Below, piece by piece: positions 1 to 7,276 of a stretch of DNA of 13,920 bases. Under the pieces are notes generated by a model. The model was not told the origin of the DNA. It made no database searches and saw only the letters and a list, made by a program, of their open reading frames with translations. Positions within the stretch are counted from its first letter, which is position 1, and every line of letters begins with the position of its first letter. The stretch comes from Candidatus Minthenecus merdequi. Lineage in GTDB: Bacteria; Bacteroidota; Bacteroidia; Bacteroidales; Paludibacteraceae. The DNA is taken from assembly GCA_018064385.1 (NCBI GenBank), contig JAGHVI010000007.1, positions 1 through 13,920 on the forward strand, given 5' to 3'. Both the position numbers and the translations under genes were made by a program.

Positions 1-392
1 GCGTTGCTGGCAACACGGGCAAGATCCATATTACCAGTTACAGGGGTACCAGCCTCGACCAACTTGATATTTTCGTTTTCGGAGAGTGGTTCGATGGCAT
101 CAATAGGCACAGCGGCAGTTGCCACATTCATAAAATCATAGCGGCAATGCAACTTTGCTCCGTAAGAAGCAAGGACACTTTCGTCGATTTGGTTTAGGAA
201 ATGGACGAAACAGTCAACATACTCCTTTCCGTTAACAGTTTTGATAGTCTTAGCCATAGGTGTTTTATGGAACTGAGCGTATGACTTTCTGCTATCCAGA
301 AGCATAGCTGTGTAATTGGACAATTTTCTTTGTCCGAGGAGGGTGACAGTGGCAAAAACAACCATTGTCATCGCTAATAAAATTCGTTTCAT
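1..392 (-). CDS. S8 (subtilisin-like) protease paralog, N-terminal part, truncated by window edge
   Basis: This gene starts at an ATG on the minus strand and is still open at the window edge, so only about 130 residues are visible. It begins with a signal peptide (MKRILLAMTMVV...LLGQ). The rest resembles the N-terminal region of the complete protease encoded just upstream: both share KTVN, an FV.F...ID.S....YG segment, VP..(I/L)E.L and a (M/N)(D/N)LAR.ASN block at about residue 121-130. It is therefore a tandem paralog, and the visible part is the signal peptide plus the I9-like propeptide region. The catalytic residues and any T9SS sorting domain lie outside the window. Only 30 bases separate it from its upstream paralog, so co-transcription is likely. 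The protease assignment is inferred from paralogy, since no active-site motif can be seen here. Confidence 0.8.
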   Translation of the reverse strand, partial: MKRILLAMTMVVFATVTLLGQRKLSNYTAMLLDSRKSYAQFHKTPMAKTIKTVNGKEYVDCFVHFLNQIDESVLASYGAKLHCRYDFMNVATAAVPIDAIEPLSENENIKLVEAGTPVTGNMDLARVASN

Positions 393-422
393 ACTATTAT
401 AGTGTTTATTTTGTCTTAGAAC

Positions 423-2576
423 TTATTGTTTGACTATTTTATAGCATTTTGTTTGTTTTGCACCTGCAATACGAACGGTGTAAATGCCAGCAGGAGCGGC
501 GAGCGAGAAAGATCGCTCTTCGCCAGCTGAGATATTGCCGAGAGTTGTTGACATAATTTGACGGCCGCTAATGTCAAATACAGAAACAATCACATTATTA
601 TCATCAGCAGCAAAACCTATAGTAAACTGGTCAACAACAGGGTTAGGATAGAGTGCAACTATTTGATGGTCGGAAGAATTTTCCACACCTTCAGGATTGC
701 CCAAGATGTAGAGCAGACCCTCGTAAGCGTCAATCTTGCCATACCCCCAGGTATAATCAGGGAGGTCAGAGCCTGTGAAATTGTCCTTCATTGCGGTATG
801 TTCAAAAATATCAATCAGGTCATCGTAGTCAAGATTTGGATTGGCCTCAAGCCAAGTTGCGACAACTCCGGTCACATAAGGGCAAGCCATTGATGTACCG
901 GACATTGAGCCATAGTAATACTTCTTGCCATTGTAAGTAGTATATTCGTTGCCGTAAGAATAGTAGAGTTTGTCAGGCAGAGAAGAGGTGATGCCTTCGC
1001 CTGGAGCAGCGATTTCAGGTTTTTGGCGACCGTCAGCCGAAGGGCCGCGTGACGAAAAATAAGAGATGTCACCCTTTGTGCTGTCGTACGACTCGGCTTT
1101 GTTGACATACGAAGCGACAGCGACCACCTTCTTGCTTATGGCAATACCCTCGCCTATAGACATTGCATCATCGCCCGACAGCCAACCACGGTCAGCGTAA
1201 CCATTATCAGTGAAAGCAGAGCAATAGTCGTTACACCAAAGGTCAACGTGACCGGAATCGCTGCGTAGGAGAACACCGATTTTGAAACTGGAGGAAACAT
1301 CATCCATTTCATATTCAACGGCGATGTTAGGTTTATTATTGAGGGGGTTGATTCCAGAGGCTATGTCGGCGGAAAACTTAACAGGGCGTGTACCTGTCAC
1401 ATTAGCTCTGTATCTGAAAGAAGTGTCTTGACTTGCGCGGAAGAAAGGAGTAGAATAGAAAATAGAATCGCCTGATGGAGAATAAGCCACGATAGCAAAT
1501 TCAAAATCATTACCCGCTTCGCCCCAAGCTTCCATCAAAGCGTAAGGCATCCACCACTCGTACATCAGTTCGATGAAAGTACCGGCAATAGAATCCTCAG
1601 GTGTAAAATCTTTGCCAAGGTGAACGTTAACGCTACCACTGTTGCCGGCTGCACCTATAATAACGTTACCAGGTTTCACCAAACCAGCCAGAACGCTGCT
1701 GCAGAGGTCGGTACCATCGTGAGGACCGAGTTCACCGCCCATACTTATATTAATAACGCAAGGTTTGCCGACCGAGTCAGCATAATGTGAGATGAATTGG
1801 GCGCCATCAGTGAGGTCTGCATCCTCGCCAGTGGTACTTGTGATGACTATGTCAGCCTCGCCAGCCATACCATAATAATTCAGAGAGTGGTCAGCACCAG
1901 CAGCTATACCTGTGACGTGAGTAGCGTGACCAGACTCCATACTGGAGAAATCGTAACCTGCGGCAAGGATTGAGGCAGAGTCGGTATAAAACATGCCGTA
2001 AGTGTAACCGCAGCCACCAGAGCCACTTTTGTTTTGATTCCAGAAAGCCTTGATTCTGTAACGTGTCTTATCCTCGTTCCAAAAATTTATATGAGAGACC
2101 TGAATTTCCTGGTCAACTACACCGACAATAACGCCATTGCCTTTAAAAGAGTGAGGAAGAGGAGAAACGCCATCGAAAACTTTTTGAGCATTAGAAGCAG
2201 AACGAGCAAGATTCATCTTGGTGCGAGTTTTCTGAGAAGCTTCGATGTATGCAATGCTTTGTTCTGAGGCGAGAGCTTCGAGCGAAGCTAAAGGGACATT
2301 CGCAGTAATGGTAGAGATTGAAGTATATTCAGCTCTGACTTGTCCACCATATTTTTCGATTAGAGACCTGTCAATATTTCCGTTGAAGCGGACAAACACT
2401 GTAACGAACTCGACACTGTTAACAGTCTTGACAGTAGCACGCGAAGGAGCCTTATCGGGGTGGATTTTATCAACAGAATTAGCAATAATTTTTGTTCTGT
2501 TTGACATTTTGCTCTGAGCAAAAGCAGAAAGAGTCACCATTGTCATGATGACTGCAAAAAATAAAGACCTTTTCAT
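423..2576 (-). CDS. Secreted S8 family (subtilisin-like) serine protease with T9SS C-terminal sorting domain
   Basis: A 717-residue exported serine endopeptidase. A signal peptide (1-20, ending AFA-Q) is followed by a propeptide-like region to about 135 and then the peptidase domain. Asp155 lies in VGVVDQ, His217 in SGHATHVTG, the oxyanion Asn312 in AAGNSG and Ser562 in GTSMACP, so the triad is complete. The usual HGTH is HATH here. About 250 residues separate Asn312 from Ser562, much more than in subtilisin; this insertion (roughly 315-470) is probably an extra beta-sandwich domain, as in other long bacterial subtilases. Residues 643-717 (YPNPVVDQF, FDISGRQI, AGIYTVRI, final KIVKQ) form a type A T9SS sorting domain, which predicts crossing of the outer membrane and removal of the tail. 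The start lies 6 bases after the stop of the small secreted protein gene, and a paralog follows downstream. The substrate is unknown. Confidence 0.93.
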   Translation of the reverse strand: MKRSLFFAVIMTMVTLSAFAQSKMSNRTKIIANSVDKIHPDKAPSRATVKTVNSVEFVTVFVRFNGNIDRSLIEKYGGQVRAEYTSISTITANVPLASLEALASEQSIAYIEASQKTRTKMNLARSASNAQKVFDGVSPLPHSFKGNGVIVGVVDQEIQVSHINFWNEDKTRYRIKAFWNQNKSGSGGCGYTYGMFYTDSASILAAGYDFSSMESGHATHVTGIAAGADHSLNYYGMAGEADIVITSTTGEDADLTDGAQFISHYADSVGKPCVINISMGGELGPHDGTDLCSSVLAGLVKPGNVIIGAAGNSGSVNVHLGKDFTPEDSIAGTFIELMYEWWMPYALMEAWGEAGNDFEFAIVAYSPSGDSIFYSTPFFRASQDTSFRYRANVTGTRPVKFSADIASGINPLNNKPNIAVEYEMDDVSSSFKIGVLLRSDSGHVDLWCNDYCSAFTDNGYADRGWLSGDDAMSIGEGIAISKKVVAVASYVNKAESYDSTKGDISYFSSRGPSADGRQKPEIAAPGEGITSSLPDKLYYSYGNEYTTYNGKKYYYGSMSGTSMACPYVTGVVATWLEANPNLDYDDLIDIFEHTAMKDNFTGSDLPDYTWGYGKIDAYEGLLYILGNPEGVENSSDHQIVALYPNPVVDQFTIGFAADDNNVIVSVFDISGRQIMSTTLGNISAGEERSFSLAAPAGIYTVRIAGAKQTKCYKIVKQ

Positions 2577-2582
2577 ACAATA

Positions 2583-3032
2583 CTATTTATGGAGTCGTTC
2601 GAGTTTTTTGCCAGCCTCGAAACTTTTAACACCTTTAACTTTAACAAAATCAGGAAGAAGGCAAAGAGGACAACGGAAAGAATAGACATCAGTAATCATC
2701 TCGTTGACAGTAATACCCATTGTCCGTACTGCCTCGGCATCAAAATTTTTGCCTTGAGTCTGAATATAGCCAGTGATGACATAATTCTTGCCGTCCTTTG
2801 CAAGTGCGTAGAAGTCAACAAGTTCTTTAGAAGGTTTGAACTTCTTGAGAGACTTACCGCTATTATTAAACTCATAAACGAAATCGCCCCAGAAAATTTT
2901 GAACTGGTTCGAGAACCAAGCTGTTGTAGGAAGACTTTCAGGAAGAGGTTCAACTTTCTTTGAGGATTTAGCGTTGCATGCGAAGACTGAGACAGTCATC
3001 ATGCAGAATAGTGCTACTAATAACTTTTTCAT
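2583..3032 (-). CDS. Small exported or lipoprotein-like protein of unknown function
   Basis: I do not recognise this family. The 149-residue product starts MKKLLVALFCMMTVSVFAC, a clear export signal. Cleavage could be by signal peptidase II at Cys19 (VFAC, an imperfect lipobox) or by signal peptidase I. After a Lys/Ser-rich stretch comes a compact domain with aromatic patches (WFSNQFKIFWGDFVYEF) and a late CPLC pair near residue 127 in SFRCPLCLLP, which could form a disulfide or bind metal. The gene follows a TAACTTTG promoter box and precedes the complete S8 protease by 6 bases, so it is the first gene of a short operon with the two proteases. A role as an inhibitor, chaperone or partner of the proteases is possible but rests only on position. 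Confidence 0.75.
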   Translation of the reverse strand: MKKLLVALFCMMTVSVFACNAKSSKKVEPLPESLPTTAWFSNQFKIFWGDFVYEFNNSGKSLKKFKPSKELVDFYALAKDGKNYVITGYIQTQGKNFDAEAVRTMGITVNEMITDVYSFRCPLCLLPDFVKVKGVKSFEAGKKLERLHK

Positions 3033-3061
3033 GATTATATTTAATTCTAAATTTCAACTTG

Positions 3062-3069
3062 CAAAGTTA
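3062..3069 (-). promoter_or_regulatory. Bacteroidota-type -7 promoter box for the secreted protein/protease operon
   Basis: The minus strand reads TAACTTTGCAAG, matching the Bacteroidota -7 consensus TAnnTTTG, about 30 bases before the ATG at 3032. No good TTG -33 box is visible at the usual distance. The box falls in the 76-base gap after tilS, so the secreted-protein/protease genes can be transcribed independently of tilS. Confidence 0.6.
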
Positions 3070-3108
3070 CGAATTTTTTTTGGAACTGCCTTCATCTGAT
3101 TTGGGATA

Positions 3109-4341
3109 TTATCCATAATTTTTCTTAATAGTTACTTTAGCTATCTGAACCGTCTTATTATCAACAGCAAAGCGGTTATCTGTACGTTGTCCGATAACCC
3201 AAATAATGTTATCGTTAGCATCAACAAGCAGTTGTTGGTTGGCTTTTTGGATAATGTCAAGGTGTTGTTCGGTTAGAAAATCGCTGACTTTTTTCCTTCC
3301 CTTCATACCGAAAGGGACGAACCAATCCCCTGCCCTATAACCACGGACTGAAAAAGGCAAAACAAGTTTATCGGCATCAAAAAAAGCAAAATCTTCACCA
3401 CTGTTAAGGGGAGTATCACGAGGCACAGAAAAAACCTCATAATCGAGTGTTGGTTTCACAGATTCCGTTGACTCGCTGACTTGTTGGCTTGTTGAATAAA
3501 TGCGGGCAATGCCACGGTCAATGACGACAGAAGCATTATCATTTTTGAACACCTTACCGCTTGTTTGCGACAACTCAGCCTGCCATATTTGGTGTATTTG
3601 GTCGTGCGAAAAACCGAGAGGGTTAAGCAAAGAATACAACTCATAGCGGCGTGCTTGAGGCGAAGAGGGACAATGGATAGCAGCTTCGGCCGAGGCTATA
3701 TTCTCCATAGTGTCACGCATCGAAAGCAAAAACGAAGGGTTCATAACTATGAACTCGGGTAATATATTGTGACGAATGCGATTACGACGGTAATGTGTAT
3801 CGCTGTTAGTTCTATCTGTGCGAAACGTCTGGTTATGTGCGGTGAGGTACGATTCTATCTGCGAGCGGGGGATATTGATGAGAGGTCGGATGATATGTCC
3901 ATTGACAGGCGAAATTCCTGTAAGACCCTTAATTCCAGTGCCTCGTGTGAGATTAAGGAAAAAAGTCTCAACTGAATCATTTAGGTTATGAGCCACAGCG
4001 ATGTGAGAGCAATTGTACTTAATTCGCATCTCCTCGAACCACTGGTAACGCAAATCGCGGGCAGCCATCTCGACTGAAATATGGTGTTCAGTGGCATAAG
4101 TAATTGTATCGAAGTGGGTAATTACAAGGGGAACATTAAGACGATTCGAAAGTTGTGAAACAAAATGCTCGTCATCGTCAGACTCGCTGCCGCGTAAAAG
4201 GAAATTGCAATGAGCAACAACGCAAGAATATCCTTCGTTATGGAGGGCCAAAAGCAAGCACACAGAATCTGCACCTCCGCTGACACAAACGAGCAAAGGT
4301 GATTCTTTTGTGCAATCGTCAGGCAATGATAGCCGTAACAT
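3109..4341 (-). CDS. tilS: tRNA(Ile)-lysidine synthase TilS
   Basis: TilS uses ATP and lysine to convert C34 of the CAU-anticodon tRNA(Ile) to lysidine, so that the tRNA reads AUA codons; it is normally essential. The 410-residue product has the N-type ATP pyrophosphatase P-loop SGGADS at 21-26 and the following ESDDDEHFV block near 53. It also has the AHNLNDSVETFFLNLTRG motif at about 117-134, RRNRIRH at 185-191, and a C-terminal TilS domain from about 328 (GYRAGDW, GRKKVSDFL, WVIGQR). The start is close to the P-loop, so the protein is slightly shorter at the N-terminus than many homologs, but no better in-frame start is visible. It begins 10 bases after the DUF3467 gene, with which it probably forms an operon. 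Confidence 0.95.
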   Translation of the reverse strand: MLRLSLPDDCTKESPLLVCVSGGADSVCLLLALHNEGYSCVVAHCNFLLRGSESDDDEHFVSQLSNRLNVPLVITHFDTITYATEHHISVEMAARDLRYQWFEEMRIKYNCSHIAVAHNLNDSVETFFLNLTRGTGIKGLTGISPVNGHIIRPLINIPRSQIESYLTAHNQTFRTDRTNSDTHYRRNRIRHNILPEFIVMNPSFLLSMRDTMENIASAEAAIHCPSSPQARRYELYSLLNPLGFSHDQIHQIWQAELSQTSGKVFKNDNASVVIDRGIARIYSTSQQVSESTESVKPTLDYEVFSVPRDTPLNSGEDFAFFDADKLVLPFSVRGYRAGDWFVPFGMKGRKKVSDFLTEQHLDIIQKANQQLLVDANDNIIWVIGQRTDNRFAVDNKTVQIAKVTIKKNYG

Positions 4342-4351
4342 AAAAATGCCG

Positions 4352-4651
4352 TCAGTCTGTCAAAGTATTGATTTTGTTAGGAGTAACGATAGCTCCTTTG
4401 CGAACATCGATTTCGCCGAAAATTGACTCATACTTATGAATGTTTTCGTTGAGTGCCATGGCAAGACGCTTTGCGTTTTCAGGGGTCATTATTATACGAC
4501 TCTTTACTTTAGCCTTGGGAATGTTTGGCATCATAGCAAGAAAATCGACAATAAATTCGCTGGCGGAATGTCCGATGATGGCAAGATTAGAGTATGTGCC
4601 ATCAGCAATTTCAGGTTGAATCTCTACCTGCAGTTCTTTTTTTTCTTCCAT
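4352..4651 (-). CDS. DUF3467 family protein
   Basis: A small cytoplasmic protein of 99 residues from the chosen ATG at 4651 (MEEKKELQVEIQPEIADG). It matches the DUF3467 pattern: TYSNLAIIGHSASEFIVDF, then MMPNIPKAKVKSRIIMTPENAKRLAMAL near the middle, and a tail with NIHKYESIFGEI. The family is common in Bacteroidota, and its molecular function is unknown to me. An in-frame ATG 20 codons upstream (4711) would add a Cys-rich stretch encoded partly by a run of eight G/C pairs. I reject it because family conservation begins at MEEKKE and the extension looks like leader DNA. No Shine-Dalgarno is evident. The gene precedes tilS by 10 bases. Confidence 0.85.
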   Translation of the reverse strand: MEEKKELQVEIQPEIADGTYSNLAIIGHSASEFIVDFLAMMPNIPKAKVKSRIIMTPENAKRLAMALNENIHKYESIFGEIDVRKGAIVTPNKINTLTD

Positions 4652-4661
4652 AATATCTGTT

Positions 4662-4679
4662 ATTATTGTGGTGCGATAA
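4662..4679 (-). promoter_or_regulatory. Leader motif TTATCGCACCAC-AATAAT (copy 1)
   Basis: On the minus strand TTATCGCACCAC is followed at once by AATAAT, 10 bases before the DUF3467 ATG. The same 12-mer followed by T and AATAAT occurs before the outer-membrane protein gene (5435-5453). Two copies in equivalent leader positions suggest a shared signal around the transcription start or in the 5' leader. Its nature is not established. Confidence 0.35.
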
Positions 4680-4805
4680 ATTTCGCATGAGCATACTTTA
4701 GGGGGGGGCAATTAAGGTAAGTTATGAGTCTCAACAAAGGAGGAATATAACGGATGGATAAAAGGCTTATAGGTCTAAATAACGTTAATGTATTGTTAAT
4801 ACTAC

Positions 4806-4833
4806 ATAGAACAAGTCTCAAGGGATGTTCTAT
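4806..4833 (-). terminator. Possible hairpin terminator after the outer-membrane protein gene
   Basis: Perfect 8-base arms (ATAGAACA at 4806-4813, TGTTCTAT at 4826-4833) enclose a 12-base loop about 35 bases beyond the stop of the barrel-like gene. The stem is AT-rich and is not followed by a clear T-run, so it is at best a weak terminator. The rest of the 4652-4867 spacer holds only the leader motif and a G8 tract. Confidence 0.35.
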
Positions 4834-4867
4834 ATATCAATAGGTAGTTTTCAGAAGAATAAACCTA

Positions 4868-5416
4868 TCAGAAGCGATAACGAACGGTTGCAACGAGTTT
4901 CCAATCGAAGAAACTGATGGCAGCCTCCTTGCTCCTGAATCCCAAACCATAACCAGGACGGAAGTCCAAACTGATAGCCAAAGGTAGCTTTGCGAACTTG
5001 TACTCAGCACCACCGATAGTGTTGAAACCAAACTTACCAAAAATGTAAGCTTCGTAATTCTTAAACGACTTGCTGTCATAAGCAAAAGCATCCATCAGAC
5101 CTAGGCTGACACCACCACCGGCAAACCAGCTGAAACCATTATTGATTTCTGCCTGATATACTACGTTGGGGTTAGCTTCGAACATCCAAAAACTAGTAGG
5201 ATTTTTGTCCAAATTACCCCGGCACGTAATAGGAGATGCGGTCAGACCGACACCCAGGTCAGCTACCAACGCGAGTTTCTCGTGACCAAAGATAAAGCCC
5301 TTGTAAGAAGCACAATACATACTACCTGCGGTTGCACCAATGCTGTGGGTGTTGCCTTTAGCCATCAGGACTGTACTGGTCATCAGAGCTACAGTAAAAA
5401 GAGTAAATTTCTTCAT
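4868..5416 (-). CDS. Small outer-membrane beta-barrel-like protein
   Basis: A 182-residue protein with a signal peptide (MKKFTLFTVALMTSTVLMA, cleavage near 19-20). The mature part consists of alternating hydrophobic and aromatic strands rich in Gly (GFIFGHEKLALVADLGVGL, FSWFAGGGVSLG, YIFGKFGF, GGAEYKF, ISLDFRPGYGLGF). It ends in WKLVATVRYRF, with a C-terminal Phe typical of the outer-membrane barrel signal recognised by the BAM complex. This supports an eight-strand, opacity/OmpX-like barrel, but I recognise no specific family. It is monocistronic in appearance, 85 bases downstream of hslR, and its leader carries the motif shared with the DUF3467 gene. Confidence 0.75.
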   Translation of the reverse strand: MKKFTLFTVALMTSTVLMAKGNTHSIGATAGSMYCASYKGFIFGHEKLALVADLGVGLTASPITCRGNLDKNPTSFWMFEANPNVVYQAEINNGFSWFAGGGVSLGLMDAFAYDSKSFKNYEAYIFGKFGFNTIGGAEYKFAKLPLAISLDFRPGYGLGFRSKEAAISFFDWKLVATVRYRF

Positions 5417-5434
5417 AGCAATTAATATTTAGGG

Positions 5435-5453
5435 ATTATTAGTGGTGCGATAA
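5435..5453 (-). promoter_or_regulatory. Leader motif TTATCGCACCAC-T-AATAAT (copy 2)
   Basis: The minus strand carries the same TTATCGCACCAC as at 4668-4679, followed by T and AATAAT, 18 bases before the ATG of the barrel-like protein. No consensus TAnnTTTG box is seen nearby, so this motif may itself be part of, or lie just after, a non-canonical promoter. Confidence 0.35.
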
Positions 5454-5501
5454 TTTTTCAAAAGTTTGTTTTTTAGTTTATAAGCGTATTTTGATTTTCA
5501 C

Positions 5502-5873
5502 CTATAATTCAAAAAACTCTTCAAGGTCACGGCGCTCCTTTTTTGTTGGGCGACCTGTACCTCTTGCACGATTATTAGCTTGGTCAATTTTGAGGACTTC
5601 GAGTAATTCAAGCATATCCGGTGCAGTGATGTCGCGGATGTACTCAGGAACAAGTTTAGCACCAATTCGCCCTGTGGGAAGAGCGAGAACTTCGTAAGAA
5701 AACGTCACTGGTGCTTTTCGCAATGAAAATTGTTCTCCAGGTTTCACCTCGCGTGAGGATTTAACCTGTTGACCATTGATAGTGATATGTCCTTTCTTGC
5801 AAGCCTCAGCGGCAAGCGAACGAGTTTTGAAAAGACGCACCTCCCAGAGAAATTTATCTATGCGTGAAGGCAT
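5502..5873 (-). CDS. hslR: S4-domain RNA-binding protein, Hsp15/HslR-like
   Basis: A 123-residue protein with an N-terminal S4 RNA-binding domain (RIDKFLWEVRLFKTRSLAAEACKKG...ITINGQQVKSSREVKPG, residues about 4-48). The basic C-terminal tail is GRPTKKERRDLEEFF, which closely resembles the E. coli Hsp15 tail. Hsp15 binds stalled 50S subunits carrying peptidyl-tRNA, and relatives in Firmicutes (RqcP) act in ribosome quality control. Its start overlaps the pth stop by one base (TAATG at 5871-5875), so translation is probably coupled. Sharing an operon with peptidyl-tRNA hydrolase and L25 fits a role in ribosome rescue. Confidence 0.88.
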   Translation of the reverse strand: MPSRIDKFLWEVRLFKTRSLAAEACKKGHITINGQQVKSSREVKPGEQFSLRKAPVTFSYEVLALPTGRIGAKLVPEYIRDITAPDMLELLEVLKIDQANNRARGTGRPTKKERRDLEEFFEL

Positions 5874-6436
5874 TACTTATTATTGTATTGATTCATTGCT
5901 GTTTGGACACCTGCTAAACAGAAAGTTTTGATTATATCCAAAGCCACAGTTATTCGTTCCTGCTTGACTTTTTCGTCATCGTCACTGAATTTGCCCAAAA
6001 CGAAATCCACTTGAGAGCCATGAACGAACTCATTACCTATGCCAAATCTCAACCTTGCATAAACTTGCGTTCCTATCAGTTCCTGTATATTCTTCAGACC
6101 ATTATGACCGCCATCGCTACCCTTAGGTTTTAGGCGCAATGTTCCAAAAGGAAGGGCAAGGTCGTCAACGATTACGAGGAGATTTTCGATGGGTATATTC
6201 TCTTGTTGAAGCCAATATCTGACAGCGTTACCGCTGAGGTTCATATACGTTGAAGGTTTTAGGAGAAACAACTGATGACCTTTCAGTTTAGTTTCAGCCA
6301 CATCGCCATACCTACGAGTTGAAAAAACGACATTGGACGCCTTAGCAAAAGCGTCCAATGTGTCAAAACCTATGTTATGGCGGGTATGGGCATACTCACT
6401 CCCGATGTTACCCAGCCCAACAATAAGATACTTCAT
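5873..6436 (-). CDS. pth: Peptidyl-tRNA hydrolase
   Basis: Pth cleaves the ester bond of peptidyl-tRNAs that drop off the ribosome, recycling tRNA; it is usually essential. The 187-residue product carries the family's residues: Asn10 (GLGNIG), catalytic His20 (HTRHNIGF), Met65 (PSTYMNLSG), Asp91 (VIVDDLALPFG) and Asn112 (SDGGHNGLK). The length matches the bacterial family. It starts 5 bases after rplY. The final codons of rplY contain GAGGAG (6445-6450), 8 bases before this ATG, an unusually good Shine-Dalgarno for this phylum. It overlaps hslR by one base downstream. Confidence 0.97.
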   Translation of the reverse strand: MKYLIVGLGNIGSEYAHTRHNIGFDTLDAFAKASNVVFSTRRYGDVAETKLKGHQLFLLKPSTYMNLSGNAVRYWLQQENIPIENLLVIVDDLALPFGTLRLKPKGSDGGHNGLKNIQELIGTQVYARLRFGIGNEFVHGSQVDFVLGKFSDDDEKVKQERITVALDIIKTFCLAGVQTAMNQYNNK

Positions 6437-6441
6437 AATGA

Positions 6442-7011
6442 TTACTCCTCAGCGGCAGCAGCACGTGAGCCACGAGTAACCTTGACGCTGCACACAAGCA
6501 TATTTGCAGGGTTGAGGAACTTAAGTCCAGCGAAATCAAGGTTTTTGACCTGAATAGCCTTACCTACTTCCAAAGCCTCAACGTTAATAACAAGTTTTTC
6601 AGGAATAGCACTGATAAGACCCTGAACCTTCAATTTACGAGAATCGAGGGAAAGTTTACCACCAGCCTTAACACCAGCAGCGAGACCTTCGAGGCGAACA
6701 GGAACCTGCATAACGATAGGTTTATCCTCTGAAACCTCAAGGAAATCTACATGGATAACGCGATCAGAGATTGGGTGAAACTGAAGTTCTTGAACAATAG
6801 CAAGACACTTCTCAGAACCAATGGTAAGTTCGATGTAGAAGATTTCAGGGGTGTAGATAAGTTTACGAAGGTCAGACTCCTTGCAAATAAAGTGGATGTT
6901 ACGCCCCTTTCCATAGAGTTCGCAAGGGATGTCACCATTTAGGCGGAAGGCTTTTGCGGCCTTTTTTCCGAGGTCAGTACGTACAGTACCTGTAAGTTGA
7001 AAAGATTTCAT
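6442..7011 (-). CDS. rplY: 50S ribosomal protein L25/general stress protein Ctc
   Basis: A two-domain 189-residue L25 of the TL5/Ctc type. The N-terminal 5S rRNA-binding domain spans roughly 1-90 (RTDLGKKAAKAFR, IPCELYGKG, LQFHPISDRVIHVDFLEV). The C-terminal beta-domain spans about 95-180 (VPVRLEGLAAGVKAGGKL, IPEKLVINVEALEVGKAIQVKNL). It binds 5S rRNA at the central protuberance. The short Ala/Glu-rich tail (RAAAAEE) is normal. It is the first gene of the rplY-pth-hslR operon and has a strong promoter and a structured leader of about 105 bases. Confidence 0.96.
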   Translation of the reverse strand: MKSFQLTGTVRTDLGKKAAKAFRLNGDIPCELYGKGRNIHFICKESDLRKLIYTPEIFYIELTIGSEKCLAIVQELQFHPISDRVIHVDFLEVSEDKPIVMQVPVRLEGLAAGVKAGGKLSLDSRKLKVQGLISAIPEKLVINVEALEVGKAIQVKNLDFAGLKFLNPANMLVCSVKVTRGSRAAAAEE

Positions 7012-7040
7012 AATAGAATTTTTTGTGTGTTACTCAAAAA

Positions 7041-7067
7041 GCAACTCAGTGATTTATGGGGAGTTGC
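7041..7067 (-). promoter_or_regulatory. Hairpin in the rplY 5' leader
   Basis: Perfect 7-base arms GCAACTC (7041-7047) and GAGTTGC (7061-7067) enclose 13 bases inside the leader, about 30 bases before the rplY ATG. A competing pairing of GGGA with TCCC is also possible next to it. Leaders of ribosomal protein genes often bind their own product, so autoregulation is plausible, but I cannot match this to a known L25 leader. Confidence 0.4.
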
Positions 7068-7122
7068 GTTTCCCATTACACTTCCCTTTTTATGCTAAAC
7101 GCACTATTAGGGAAAAGCAGTG

Positions 7123-7154
7123 CAAAGGTACAGATTATTTTTGAATTCACCAAA
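7123..7154 (-). promoter_or_regulatory. Promoter of the rplY-pth-hslR operon
   Basis: On the minus strand TTTG (7151-7154) and TACCTTTG (7123-7130) are separated by exactly 20 bases, matching the Bacteroidota housekeeping promoter. Transcription would start near 7116, giving a leader of about 105 bases. Confidence 0.85.
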
Positions 7155-7211
7155 TGTTTTTTGAAAATTATTTCCATTAGTCTTTTGGTGGAAAAATATT
7201 ATATATGATTT

Positions 7212-7242
7212 ATTGACTTATCAGAAAAAATCTGTATCTTTG
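7212..7242 (+). promoter_or_regulatory. Promoter of the PagL-like gene
   Basis: ATTG (7212-7215) is followed after 19 bases by TATCTTTG (7235-7242), a good Bacteroidota -33/-7 pair. The -7 region and its upstream flank repeat the rplY promoter in inverted orientation (7225-7244 against 7121-7140, 18 of 20 bases). Confidence 0.85.
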
Positions 7243-7276
7243 CAAGCAGATTTTTTAGAATTGCCATAATGTCGAA

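Noticed and set aside
4652..4711. Upstream ATG adding 20 residues to the DUF3467 protein
   Set aside because: The extension is encoded by the G8 tract and leader motif and shows no family character; the ATG at 4651 fits better.
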